Assembly: GCA_005883445.1 (NCBI GenBank)
Contig: VAZL01000075.1
Coordinates: 1-8,381 of the forward strand
Direction: 5' to 3'
Length of the DNA stretch: 8,381 bases
From: Alphaproteobacteria bacterium
GTDB lineage: Bacteria; Pseudomonadota; Alphaproteobacteria; Rhizobiales; Xanthobacteraceae
The translations under genes were made by a program, and so were the position numbers. The notes beneath the pieces are model-generated. The model worked only from the letters and a program-made list of their open reading frames with translations. It made no database searches and was not told where the DNA came from. Of the stretch, positions 1 to 5,731 are shown piece after piece (position 1 is the stretch's first letter; each line of letters opens with the position of its first letter).

Positions 1-1118
1 AGCACGCGTTCGTCGAGGTTCGCCGATGCGAGCTGATTCTTCATCTTGGCGATACCGGGCAGCATCCCCATCAGCCCGGCCATGCCGCCCATCTGCTGCA
101 TCTGCGCGAGCTGCTCGCGCAAGTCCGCGAGATCGAAGGCGCCCTTGCGCATCTTCTCGGCGACGCGCGCGGCTTTCTCGGCATCGATCGTCGCCGCCGC
201 CTTCTCGACCAGGGTGATGATGTCGCCCATGCCGAGGATGCGATCGGCGATGCGTGCGGGATAAAAATCCTCGAGCGCATCCATTTTCTCGCCGGTGCCG
301 AGGAGCTTGATCGGCTTGCCCGTCACCGCGCGCATGGAGAGCGCGGCGCCGCCGCGCCCGTCGCCGTCGACCCGCGTGAGCACGATCCCGGTCAAGCCGA
401 CGCGATCGTTGAAGGCGCGCGCGAGGTTGACCGCGTCTTGGCCGGTCAGCGCGTCGGCGACGAGCAGTACCTCGTGCGGATTGGCGGCGCGCTTGACGTC
501 GGCGGCCTCCGCCATCATCGCTTCATCGAGCGTGGTGCGGCCGGCAGTATCGAGGATGACGGCGTCGTAGCCGCCGAGGCGGCCCGCTTGCAAGGCGCGC
601 TGGGCAATCTGCGCCGGCTGCTGACCCGCGACGATCGGCAGCGTATCGACGTTGACCTGCTGCCCCAGCACGGCGAGCTGTTCCATCGCTGCCGGACGGC
701 GCACGTCGAGCGAGGCCATGAGTACCTTGCGCCGCGCCTGCTCGACGAGGCGCTTGGCGAGCTTGGCGGTGGTGGTGGTCTTGCCCGAGCCCTGCAGGCC
801 GACCATCATGATCGGCACCGGCGGCGGAGCATTGAGATCGATCGGCTCGCCGCGCGTGCCTAGGGTGTCGATCAGCTGGTCGTGAACGATCTTCACCACC
901 ATCTGGCCCGGCGTCACCGATTTGATGACCTCGACCCCGACGGCGTGGCTCTTCACCTTGTCGACGAAGGCGCGCACCACGTCGAGCGCCACGTCGGCTT
1001 CGAGCAAGGCGCGCCGCACTTCGCGCAGCGCCGCATCGACGTCCGCCTCGGTGAGCGCGCCGCGCCGCGTCAGGCGGTCGAGGATGCCGCCGAGCCTTTC
1101 GGAGAGCGAATCGAACAT
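1..1118 (-). CDS. ffh: Signal recognition particle GTPase Ffh (C-terminus cut by window edge)
   Basis: Ffh binds the SRP RNA and the signal sequences of nascent membrane proteins and delivers ribosomes to FtsY at the inner membrane. The start is ATG at 1118-1116 (MFDSLSERLG), with an AGGA-like site at 1132-1129 on the minus strand. 372 complete residues lie in the window; the family is usually about 450-520, so the end is missing. Visible in order: N domain (about 1-90); G domain with P-loop GLQGSGKTTT (107-116), DVRRPAA (138-144), DTAGR (190-194), and the G4 motif TRVD (248-251), where TKxD is the classical form and TRVD is usual in Alphaproteobacteria; then GTGEKMDALEDF (274-285). From about 320 the methionine-rich M domain begins (QLAQMQQMGGMAGLMGMLPG, 336-355). 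The SRP RNA-binding motif lies beyond the window. The assignment is very safe; neighbours give no extra information. Confidence 0.97.
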   Translation of the reverse strand, partial: MFDSLSERLGGILDRLTRRGALTEADVDAALREVRRALLEADVALDVVRAFVDKVKSHAVGVEVIKSVTPGQMVVKIVHDQLIDTLGTRGEPIDLNAPPPVPIMMVGLQGSGKTTTTAKLAKRLVEQARRKVLMASLDVRRPAAMEQLAVLGQQVNVDTLPIVAGQQPAQIAQRALQAGRLGGYDAVILDTAGRTTLDEAMMAEAADVKRAANPHEVLLVADALTGQDAVNLARAFNDRVGLTGIVLTRVDGDGRGGAALSMRAVTGKPIKLLGTGEKMDALEDFYPARIADRILGMGDIITLVEKAAATIDAEKAARVAEKMRKGAFDLADLREQLAQMQQMGGMAGLMGMLPGIAKMKNQLASANLDERV

Positions 1119-1135
1119 CGTGCCGTTGTCCTACG

Positions 1136-1182
1136 CCCTCGTCCTTCGAGACGCGCCCCTCGCGCGCTCCTCAGGATGAGGG
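1136..1182. repeat. Palindromic intergenic repeat, CCCTCGTCC...AGGATGAGGG type
   Basis: The two ends are imperfect inverted copies: CCCTCGTCCTTCGAGACGCGC (1136 onward, 21 nt) pairs with the arm ending GGATGAGGG at 1182. I count 15 of 21 matched positions, including the outer CCCTC/GAGGG and inner CGCGC/GCGCG blocks. Elements with these ends are, from memory, abundant between genes in Bradyrhizobium/Rhodopseudomonas-type genomes; that is recall and was not checked here. The element lies 18 nt upstream of the ffh start codon, so it may be transcribed as a hairpin in the ffh leader. Only one copy occurs in this window. Confidence 0.7.
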
Positions 1183-1430
1183 CTTACCAAACACCTACGG
1201 CGCCCGAGGGCGCATTGCGCTGTCGGGCGGTGGCCTCCGGCCTCCAGGGCCGGTCGGCGGGTTTCACTTCGGCTCTTGGCGAGAGCGCGCGGAACCTATG
1301 GATGCGGCCCGGGGAAGTCAAGGACGCCGAGCCTCGCGGGAGCGGTCTCCTGCGTCCCCGCGGCCGCTTACTCGCCGATCCGTCTTCCGTTACTCTCGAT
1401 GCGCGAACTCGCAAGTTGCCCGCCGGCAAT

Positions 1431-1437
1431 GGAAGGA
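1431..1437 (+). promoter_or_regulatory. Ribosome binding site that decides the start at 1445
   Basis: GGAAGGA lies 7 nt before the ATG at 1445. The frame is open further upstream to an ATG at 1298, but the 1445 start has the Shine-Dalgarno sequence and begins directly with a signal peptide. Confidence 0.75.
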
Positions 1438-1444
1438 CCGCCCC

Positions 1445-2428
1445 ATGCAAATCACGCGGGTGCTGTTCATCGCGCTTGCAGCGATCGCCGTTTCCGCCGA
1501 TCGGACATGGTCGCAGCCGTCGACTGCCGATTATCCCAACCATCAGGTCAATCTCGTCGTGCCGTTCGCCCCCGGCGGCGGCACCGACATCCTCGGGCGA
1601 TTGATCGGCCAAAAGTTGTCCGACCGCTTCGGCAAGCCGTTCGTGGTCGAGAACCGCCCCGGCGCCGGCACGGTAACAGCCGCGGTCCAAGTCGCGAAAA
1701 GCCCGCCCGATGGCTACACCATCATGATGGCGACCAGCGGGACCATGGCGATGAATACGACGCTCTACAAGAAGCTGCCCTATGATCCGGGAAAGGATCT
1801 CGTTCTCGTCGCGCTCGTTTGCAACGTGCCCTTCGTGCTCGTGGTCAACCCGGCGCTGCCGGTCAACTCCGTCGCCGATCTCGTCAAGCTCGCGAAGGCG
1901 CAGCCGCTGAGCTACGGTTCGGGCGGCGCCGGCGCCTTCCATCACCTCATGGGCGAGTTGTTCAAAACCACGCTCGGCATCCCGATGACCCATGTGCCGT
2001 ACAAGGGAACCCTGCCCGCACTCAATGACGTCATCGCCGGGCATATTCAATTGATGTTCAGCGATCTCGCGCCGGCTTATCCGCTGATCCAGTCGGGCAA
2101 GGTGCGCGCGCTCGGCGTGACGACGGCGCAGCGCACCGCCGCCGCGCCGGACATCCCGCCGCTCGCCGAAGTCGGCGTCCCAGGCTTCGACTGGGCGGCC
2201 TGGCAATCGGTCGTAGCGCCGGGCGGAACGCCGACGGAGATCGTCGCCAAACTCAACGGCGCAGTGAACGCGGCCGTCGCCGAGCCTGAGGTCGAAAAAC
2301 AACTTATCGGCCTTCAGTTCATTCCGCTCGGCAAAGGCTCGCCCGAGGAGCTTGACCGTTTCGTCAAGTCGGAAACGGTGCGCTGGGCCAAGGTCCTGCA
2401 ACAGGCCGGAGTGGCGGGCTCGGAGTGA
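1445..2428 (+). CDS. TTT (Bug) family periplasmic substrate-binding protein
   Basis: This 327-residue protein belongs to the Bug/TctC family (tripartite tricarboxylate transporter receptors), exported proteins that bind small carboxylates and similar anions and hand them to a two-subunit membrane transporter. The N-terminus MQITRVLFIALAAIAVSA is a signal peptide with cleavage somewhere around residues 18-24. Family motifs follow: YPNHQVNLVVPFAPGGGTD (30-48), FVVENRPGAGT (66-76), SPPDGYTI (86-93), the substrate-pocket region VPYKGTLPALNDVIAGHIQLMF (184-205) and SGKVRALGVT (217-226). Length is normal. The start at 1445 is chosen for the GGAAGGA site and signal peptide. No TctA/TctB-like membrane genes are in the window, which is common for Bug proteins. 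It faces a second binding-protein gene across a 24-bp gap in which I see no terminator hairpin. The ligand cannot be read from the sequence. Confidence 0.92.
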   Translation: MQITRVLFIALAAIAVSADRTWSQPSTADYPNHQVNLVVPFAPGGGTDILGRLIGQKLSDRFGKPFVVENRPGAGTVTAAVQVAKSPPDGYTIMMATSGTMAMNTTLYKKLPYDPGKDLVLVALVCNVPFVLVVNPALPVNSVADLVKLAKAQPLSYGSGGAGAFHHLMGELFKTTLGIPMTHVPYKGTLPALNDVIAGHIQLMFSDLAPAYPLIQSGKVRALGVTTAQRTAAAPDIPPLAEVGVPGFDWAAWQSVVAPGGTPTEIVAKLNGAVNAAVAEPEVEKQLIGLQFIPLGKGSPEELDRFVKSETVRWAKVLQQAGVAGSE

Positions 2429-2452
2429 CGGCGGGTTGCGAGCGCGGTTGGT

Positions 2453-3424
2453 TCAATTCCCCGGCATCACGCGCCTTGCCACCGGCGTCCATCTGTCGAT
2501 CTCGCTCGCCATGAAGGTTGTGAACTCGTCCGAGGTCATGACGCGTGTCTCAACGGCGTCGCGGTCGAGGCGTTTACGCACATCCGGCAGCTCCAGCATC
2601 TTGGCTACCGCCGCATTGAGGCGCTGCGTGATATCGTTCGGCAAGCCCGCCGGCCCCGACAAAGCGAACCACGTCACCGCCGTGAGCTCGTCGTAGCCGA
2701 GGTCCTTGAACGTCGGCAGATCGGGGAACTCGGGGAGCCGCGCGCTCGCCGTCACAGCGATCGGGATGACCTTCCCGGCGCGGATTTGCGCCAGCGCCGA
2801 GGTCCAGGTCATGGTACCGACGTTCACGTTGCCGCTGATGAGGTCCATCATCGCCTGCGAGCCGCCCTTGGTCATGATCTGCTGCAGCTTGATGCCGGCC
2901 TTCTGCGCGAAGACTTCCGCCATCAGATGTCCGAGCGTGCCGACGCCGGGCGAAACGTAATCGATCGCCGCCCCGCGCCGCCCCAACGCCACCAGCTCCG
3001 CAAGCGAGCGCACGTTGAGCGCGGGATTCACCACGAAAACATTGGGCGGCCCGCCGATATAGGCGATGTGGGTGAAGTCCTTCATGGGATCAAAGCCGGG
3101 ATTGGGGCTGATCGCCGGCGCGATCACGTTGTAAGCGATGCTCGACGTCGCGAGCGTATAGCCGTCGGGCGCGGCTTGCGCCGCGGCTGCCATCCCGATC
3201 AAGCCGCCAGCGCCCGCCCGGTTCTCCACGAAGCAGCGCTCATGAAACGCCTCGCTGAAGTGATCGCAGACGAGGCGGCCGAACATGTCGGCCGCACCGC
3301 CAGGTGTCGAGGGCGCGATGATGCGCAGCGGCCGCGTCGGCCAGTCGGCCGCGCTTGCCGGTCCGATCGAGCTGCCGGCGACGGCGAGAACGAGCGCGGC
3401 GGCAAGACGACACGGTGTGCTCAT
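2453..3424 (-). CDS. TTT (Bug) family periplasmic substrate-binding protein
   Basis: A second Bug/TctC-type receptor, 323 residues from the ATG at 3424. That start begins a clean signal peptide, MSTPCRLAAALVLAVAGSSIGPASA, with likely cleavage after ASA (25). The frame stays open to a GTG at 3475 but that adds 17 residues before the signal peptide and is less likely; neither start has a good Shine-Dalgarno site. Motifs: WPTRPLRIIAPSTPGGAAD (28-46), CFVENRAGAGG (64-74), APDGYTL (85-91), GTLGHLMAEVF (162-172), and MTKGGSQAMMDLISGNVNVG (184-203) in place of the usual VPYKGG pocket segment. It is clearly divergent from the neighbour at 1445-2428, so not a recent duplicate. Two cysteines (53 and 64) in the exported domain could form a disulphide. 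It is transcribed away from the decarboxylase genes, sharing a 138-bp divergent region with them. Ligand unknown. Confidence 0.9.
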   Translation of the reverse strand: MSTPCRLAAALVLAVAGSSIGPASAADWPTRPLRIIAPSTPGGAADMFGRLVCDHFSEAFHERCFVENRAGAGGLIGMAAAAQAAPDGYTLATSSIAYNVIAPAISPNPGFDPMKDFTHIAYIGGPPNVFVVNPALNVRSLAELVALGRRGAAIDYVSPGVGTLGHLMAEVFAQKAGIKLQQIMTKGGSQAMMDLISGNVNVGTMTWTSALAQIRAGKVIPIAVTASARLPEFPDLPTFKDLGYDELTAVTWFALSGPAGLPNDITQRLNAAVAKMLELPDVRKRLDRDAVETRVMTSDEFTTFMASEIDRWTPVARRVMPGN

Positions 3425-3562
3425 GAGGATCAATGATGCGGGCGTTGCGACGCGCCCGCAAGCGGCGGTCGACACGACGGAGGTAGGCCCGTTGCGGGGG
3501 TTTGCGGTTTCCGCTTAGGTACCGGCGCCGATGTTTCGCCGCATCGGCGCTGGAGATCGCGC
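3425..3562. promoter_or_regulatory. Divergent promoter region, binding protein / decarboxylase
   Basis: This 138-bp gap lies between two outward-facing genes and must hold both promoters if each is transcribed separately. The strongest signal is the inverted repeat at 3525-3550. I could not identify convincing -35/-10 boxes. The shared region suggests joint control of the binding protein and the decarboxylase (inference). Confidence 0.5.
3525..3550 (+). promoter_or_regulatory. Perfect 9-bp inverted repeat in the decarboxylase leader
   Basis: GCGCCGATG (3525-3533) and CATCGGCGC (3542-3550) are exact reverse complements separated by 8 nt. The right arm ends one base before the GGAGA ribosome binding site at 3552-3556 and 12 nt before the ATG at 3563. 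It could be an operator for a dimeric regulator or an mRNA hairpin that affects translation; no U-tract follows, so it is not a normal intrinsic terminator. Confidence 0.6.
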
Positions 3563-4105
3563 ATGGACGCGGATTTGCTGGAGGCGGGAGAGGACACGAT
3601 CGAGCTCAAAGGCTCGTCCATCATCGCCGCGATCAAAGCGAGCGGCGTCGAGTTCATCCTTTCGGTGCCCGATATCGTGACCAGCGGCGGCCTGCTGCGG
3701 CCCATTTCGCGCGATCCGGCATTCAAGCTCATCCGGGTGTGCAAGGAGGACGAATGCATCGGCATCGCCTCCGGCCTCTCGTATTGCGACAAGCGCGCGT
3801 TGACGCTCATCCAATACACGGGCTTTCTCGACTCCATCAACGCCATCCGCGGCGTCGCGGTCGAGTATCGCCAGCCGATCTGCATGATGATCGGGCTGCT
3901 CGGACACGATCCCTCGACGGCGCCGCGCAATTCGCCGCGCTATGGCGTGCGCATCATCGAGCCGATCCTCGACGCCATGGGCATCCCGCATCACCTGATC
4001 AATGAAGACGCCGACGTCGCGAAAATCCGCCCCGCGATCGAGGATGCCTACGCGGCCTCGCATCCGGTTGCGCTCCTGATCGGCCGCAGGCCTTCCGCGT
4101 CATGA
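3563..4105 (+). CDS. ThDP-dependent decarboxylase alpha subunit, sulfopyruvate decarboxylase ComD-like
   Basis: This 180-residue protein matches the N-terminal (pyrimidine-binding) half of ThDP-dependent 2-oxo acid decarboxylases, in the stand-alone form seen in sulfopyruvate decarboxylase alpha (ComD) and in the N-terminal half of phosphonopyruvate decarboxylase. These enzymes decarboxylate 3-sulfo- or 3-phosphonopyruvate to the aldehyde. Key features: GSSIIAAIKASGVEFILSVPD (17-37), the family's opening; KEDECIGIASG (61-71), where Glu62 fits the conserved glutamate that activates the ThDP aminopyrimidine; ALTLIQYTGFLDSINAIRG (79-97); and YRQPICMMIGLLG (102-114). The start at 3563 has GGAGA 6 nt upstream. 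The gene overlaps the next one by 4 nt (ATGA), so the halves are translationally coupled and probably form an alpha/beta complex in the cytoplasm. Substrate specificity is not settled; sulfopyruvate, phosphonopyruvate or another 2-oxo acid are all possible. Confidence 0.83.
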   Translation: MDADLLEAGEDTIELKGSSIIAAIKASGVEFILSVPDIVTSGGLLRPISRDPAFKLIRVCKEDECIGIASGLSYCDKRALTLIQYTGFLDSINAIRGVAVEYRQPICMMIGLLGHDPSTAPRNSPRYGVRIIEPILDAMGIPHHLINEDADVAKIRPAIEDAYAASHPVALLIGRRPSAS

Positions 4106-4665
4106 TGAAACGAGACGAGTGCTTCCGCGCGCTGGCGCGGCACGTGACCGACGAAGTCGTGGTCGCGACCTACAGTTCCGCCGTCGACTGGCTCGCGCTC
4201 GGCGAGCGCGCGCTCAATTACTTTTCAGTGGGCGCGATGGGGGTTGATTCCTCGCACGCGCTCGGACTGGCGCTGGGCCGGCCGGACAAGCGCATCATCT
4301 GTCTGCAGGGCGACGGCAGTCTGCTGATGAATCTCGGATGCCTCGTGACCATCGCCGCAGCGGCGCCCAAGAACCTCGTCCATATGGTCGTGCAGAACGG
4401 AACCTACGAGGCGAACGGCTCGCATCCGATCCCGAACACCAAGGTCGAATTCGCCGCGATGGCGCGCGCGGCCGGCTACGCGCACGTACATGAGTTTTCG
4501 GAACTGGCCAATTTCGAGCAGCAGGCCGCGCACGTCCTCAAGCAGGACGGCCCGGTGTTCGCAACGCTCCATGTGGAGCGATCGAAGCCGCTCACTTACG
4601 ACTATGCAAACCTCTACGATCCGGCACGGCGCGTCGCACTCAAAGCGGCGCTGCGGGCCTCATAG
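4102..4665 (+). CDS. ThDP-dependent decarboxylase beta subunit, sulfopyruvate decarboxylase ComE-like
   Basis: This 187-residue protein is the diphosphate-binding half of the same enzyme. The ThDP/Mg motif is GDGSLLMNLG (70-79) followed by the closing asparagine in QNGTYEANG (98-106), with the metal ligands expected at Asp71 and Asn99. The upstream FSVGAMGVDSSHALGLALG (41-59) is the typical segment before it in ComE, phosphonopyruvate decarboxylase and acetolactate synthase-like enzymes. The start ATG at 4102 overlaps the alpha-subunit stop; a second ATG at 4105 is equally possible and would drop one residue. No strong ribosome binding site is seen, which fits coupling to the alpha gene. The two proteins together are about as long as single-chain phosphonopyruvate decarboxylase, so this is the split form. 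The C-terminal tail after about 160 is not a motif I recognise. Confidence 0.83.
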   Translation: MMKRDECFRALARHVTDEVVVATYSSAVDWLALGERALNYFSVGAMGVDSSHALGLALGRPDKRIICLQGDGSLLMNLGCLVTIAAAAPKNLVHMVVQNGTYEANGSHPIPNTKVEFAAMARAAGYAHVHEFSELANFEQQAAHVLKQDGPVFATLHVERSKPLTYDYANLYDPARRVALKAALRAS

Positions 4666-4749
4666 AGGGGCAAAAAGCACCGCCCATACCATTGTTGCCG
4701 AGCCGGCGGGCTATCAGCTCCCGCGTCGCACCGGCGCCTTCCTGTAAAC

Positions 4750-4852
4750 AACAGGGAAAATACAGGAGGGAGCGCAGATCACCCCGTATTTACGGGCTTT
4801 GTTCGAGGCCGGTGCGGCAAATAACAGGACGATAACAGGACACGAACAGGAA
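4750..4852 (+). repeat. AACAGG-type short repeats with 11-bp period
   Basis: Five copies of an ACAGG(A/G) core occur: 4751-4756, 4762-4767, 4824-4829, 4835-4840 and 4846-4851. Within the first pair and within the last three the start-to-start distance is exactly 11 bp; the last three share AACAGGA, and two of them ATAACAGGAC. The two groups are separated by a 56-bp segment that contains the hairpin at 4783-4796. Function unknown. Confidence 0.6.
4783..4802 (+). terminator. Possible weak terminator of the decarboxylase operon
   Basis: CCCGTA (4783-4788) and TACGGG (4791-4796) form a short stem, followed by CTTTGTT. The stem is only 5-6 bp and the T-tract is interrupted, and it lies 117 nt after the stop codon, so efficiency is doubtful. 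Confidence 0.35.
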
Positions 4853-4898
4853 AAAGGCGGCGCGTCAGTCATTTTTTTTCGCGGATCACCAACGCGCG

Positions 4899-4930
4899 AT
4901 AAAAAGCCCGCAGCGGTATGTCGCGCGGGC
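4899..4930 (-). terminator. Intrinsic terminator of the KdpED-like operon
   Basis: On the minus strand GCCCGCGCG (4930-4922) pairs with CGC-T-GCGGGC (down to 4906), a 9-bp GC-rich stem with one bulged base and a 6-nt loop, followed directly by TTTTTAT (4905-4899). It starts about 80 nt after the response-regulator stop. This is a textbook rho-independent terminator. Confidence 0.82.
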
Positions 4931-5008
4931 CGTCATGCGCAGTTTTGGTGAATATTCTTTTCTGGAAGATTCTCGTTACGCGAGTCAACAAAAATCCGCA
5001 GGGCTTGC

Positions 5009-5731
5009 TTAGTTCGCCGCCGCGACCTGGCTCGCGGCTTCCGGCACTACCAGGCGATATCCGACCCCGAGCTCGGTCAAAAGTATCCGCGGCTGGGTGG
5101 GGTCGACCTCGATCTTCTGCCGGAGCTTGCGCACGAAGATGCGCAGATAATGCGTGTCGTGCAGGTGCGGCGACCCCCAGACTTCCTTGAGCAGGAACTG
5201 GTGGGTGACGACGTTGCCGGCGTGCTGCGCCAACAGCTGCAGCAGCCGATATTCCTTCGGGGTGAGCATCACGCGGGCGCCGTTGATGGTCACGATGCGT
5301 GCGGCGAGGTCGATCGCGAGCGGTCCCACCTTGACCACCGGCTCGCCGGTGGAGACGCGCACGTGCCGGCGCATGGCGGCGTGCGCGCGCGCCAGCAGCT
5401 CCGCCATGCCGAACGGCTTGACCACATAATCGTCGGCGCCGCTCTCCAGCAGGCGCACCTTCTCCGCTTCGTTGGAACGTACCGACAGCACGATGAGCGG
5501 AACGCTCGACCAGGCCCGCAGGCGTTCGAGCACCTCGGACCCGTCCATGTCCGGCAATCCGAGATCGAGTATCACGAGGTCGGGCGGCTTGAGCGTCGCC
5601 CAGCGCAGCGCATCGGCGCCGGTCTCGGCGTCCTGCACGCTGAAGCCGTCGAGCTCGAGCCCGGCCCGCAGAAAGCGGCGAATCTGCACTTCGTCGTCGA
5701 CAACAAGGACAACGGGATTGGCTTCAGTCAT
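5009..5731 (-). CDS. kdpE: OmpR-family response regulator, KdpE-like
   Basis: A 240-residue DNA-binding response regulator. Receiver domain: acidic pocket Asp12-Asp13, phosphoacceptor Asp56 in VILDLGLPDMDG (53-64), Ser83 at the switch position, Lys105 in VVKPFG. A winged-helix DNA-binding domain follows (about 130-232), with TPKEYRLLQLLAQHAGNVVTH, the recognition helix region LRIFVRKLRQKIE, and the closing LLTELGVGYRL that is typical of KdpE. The ATG at 5731 is chosen because it is where the receiver domain begins; the open frame upstream only overlaps the kinase gene. The start overlaps the kinase stop by 8 nt (ATGACTGA), so the pair is translationally coupled with the kinase first. In the classical system KdpE activates kdpFABC, the high-affinity potassium pump; no pump genes are next to it here, so its target is open. 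Length is normal for the family. Confidence 0.92.
   Translation of the reverse strand: MTEANPVVLVVDDEVQIRRFLRAGLELDGFSVQDAETGADALRWATLKPPDLVILDLGLPDMDGSEVLERLRAWSSVPLIVLSVRSNEAEKVRLLESGADDYVVKPFGMAELLARAHAAMRRHVRVSTGEPVVKVGPLAIDLAARIVTINGARVMLTPKEYRLLQLLAQHAGNVVTHQFLLKEVWGSPHLHDTHYLRIFVRKLRQKIEVDPTQPRILLTELGVGYRLVVPEAASQVAAAN

Larger units (their letters stand above)
1119..1444. other. Intergenic region between ffh and a TTT binding-protein gene
   Basis: This stretch separates two divergently transcribed genes, so it should carry the promoters of both. I see the palindromic repeat at 1136-1182 and a perfect 6-bp inverted repeat with a 2-nt spacer at 1200-1213 (GCGCCC, GA, GGGCGC). No convincing gene lies here: a long reading frame on the minus strand (to 1184) is the antisense shadow of the binding-protein gene. 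A plus-strand extension of the binding protein back to 1298 is possible by frame but has no signal-peptide logic. I could not pick a reliable -35/-10 pair by eye. Confidence 0.6.
4666..5008. other. AT-richer intergenic region with repeats and terminators
   Basis: This 343-bp gap lies between the convergent decarboxylase operon and the KdpED-like operon. It holds a short inverted repeat CCTGT/ACAGG (4741-4755), ACAGG repeats with 11-bp spacing (4750-4852), a hairpin followed by CTTTGTT (4783-4802), a run of eight T (4872-4879) and the minus-strand terminator at 4899-4930. From about 4740 it is visibly richer in A and T than the genes on either side. No credible coding frame is seen. Confidence 0.6.

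Noticed and set aside
1298..1444. 49-residue N-terminal extension of the first binding protein
   Set aside because: It would bury the signal peptide, is Arg/Ser-rich, and the 1445 start has its own GGAAGGA site.
1184..2401. 405-residue open frame on the minus strand opposite the first binding protein
   Set aside because: It is the antisense shadow of a well-supported gene; its composition is rich in Arg, Asp, His and Gly as expected from GC-rich codon positions read backwards, and it has no recognisable domain.
2448..2458. GGTTCAATTCC, resembling a tRNA T-loop
   Set aside because: The flanking bases do not form a T stem, no anticodon arm or acceptor stem surrounds it, and it overlaps the stop of the second binding protein.
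4750..4852. CRISPR-like array
   Set aside because: The units are only 6-7 bp at 11-bp spacing, far too short for CRISPR repeats and spacers, and no cas gene is present.
4872..4879. Run of eight T as a plus-strand intrinsic terminator
   Set aside because: No stable GC-rich hairpin lies directly before it; the adjoining bases do not pair well.
4918..5190. 90-residue plus-strand frame over the end of the response regulator
   Set aside because: It begins within the terminator of the opposite operon and mostly overlaps the regulator in antisense; no supporting motif or ribosome binding site.
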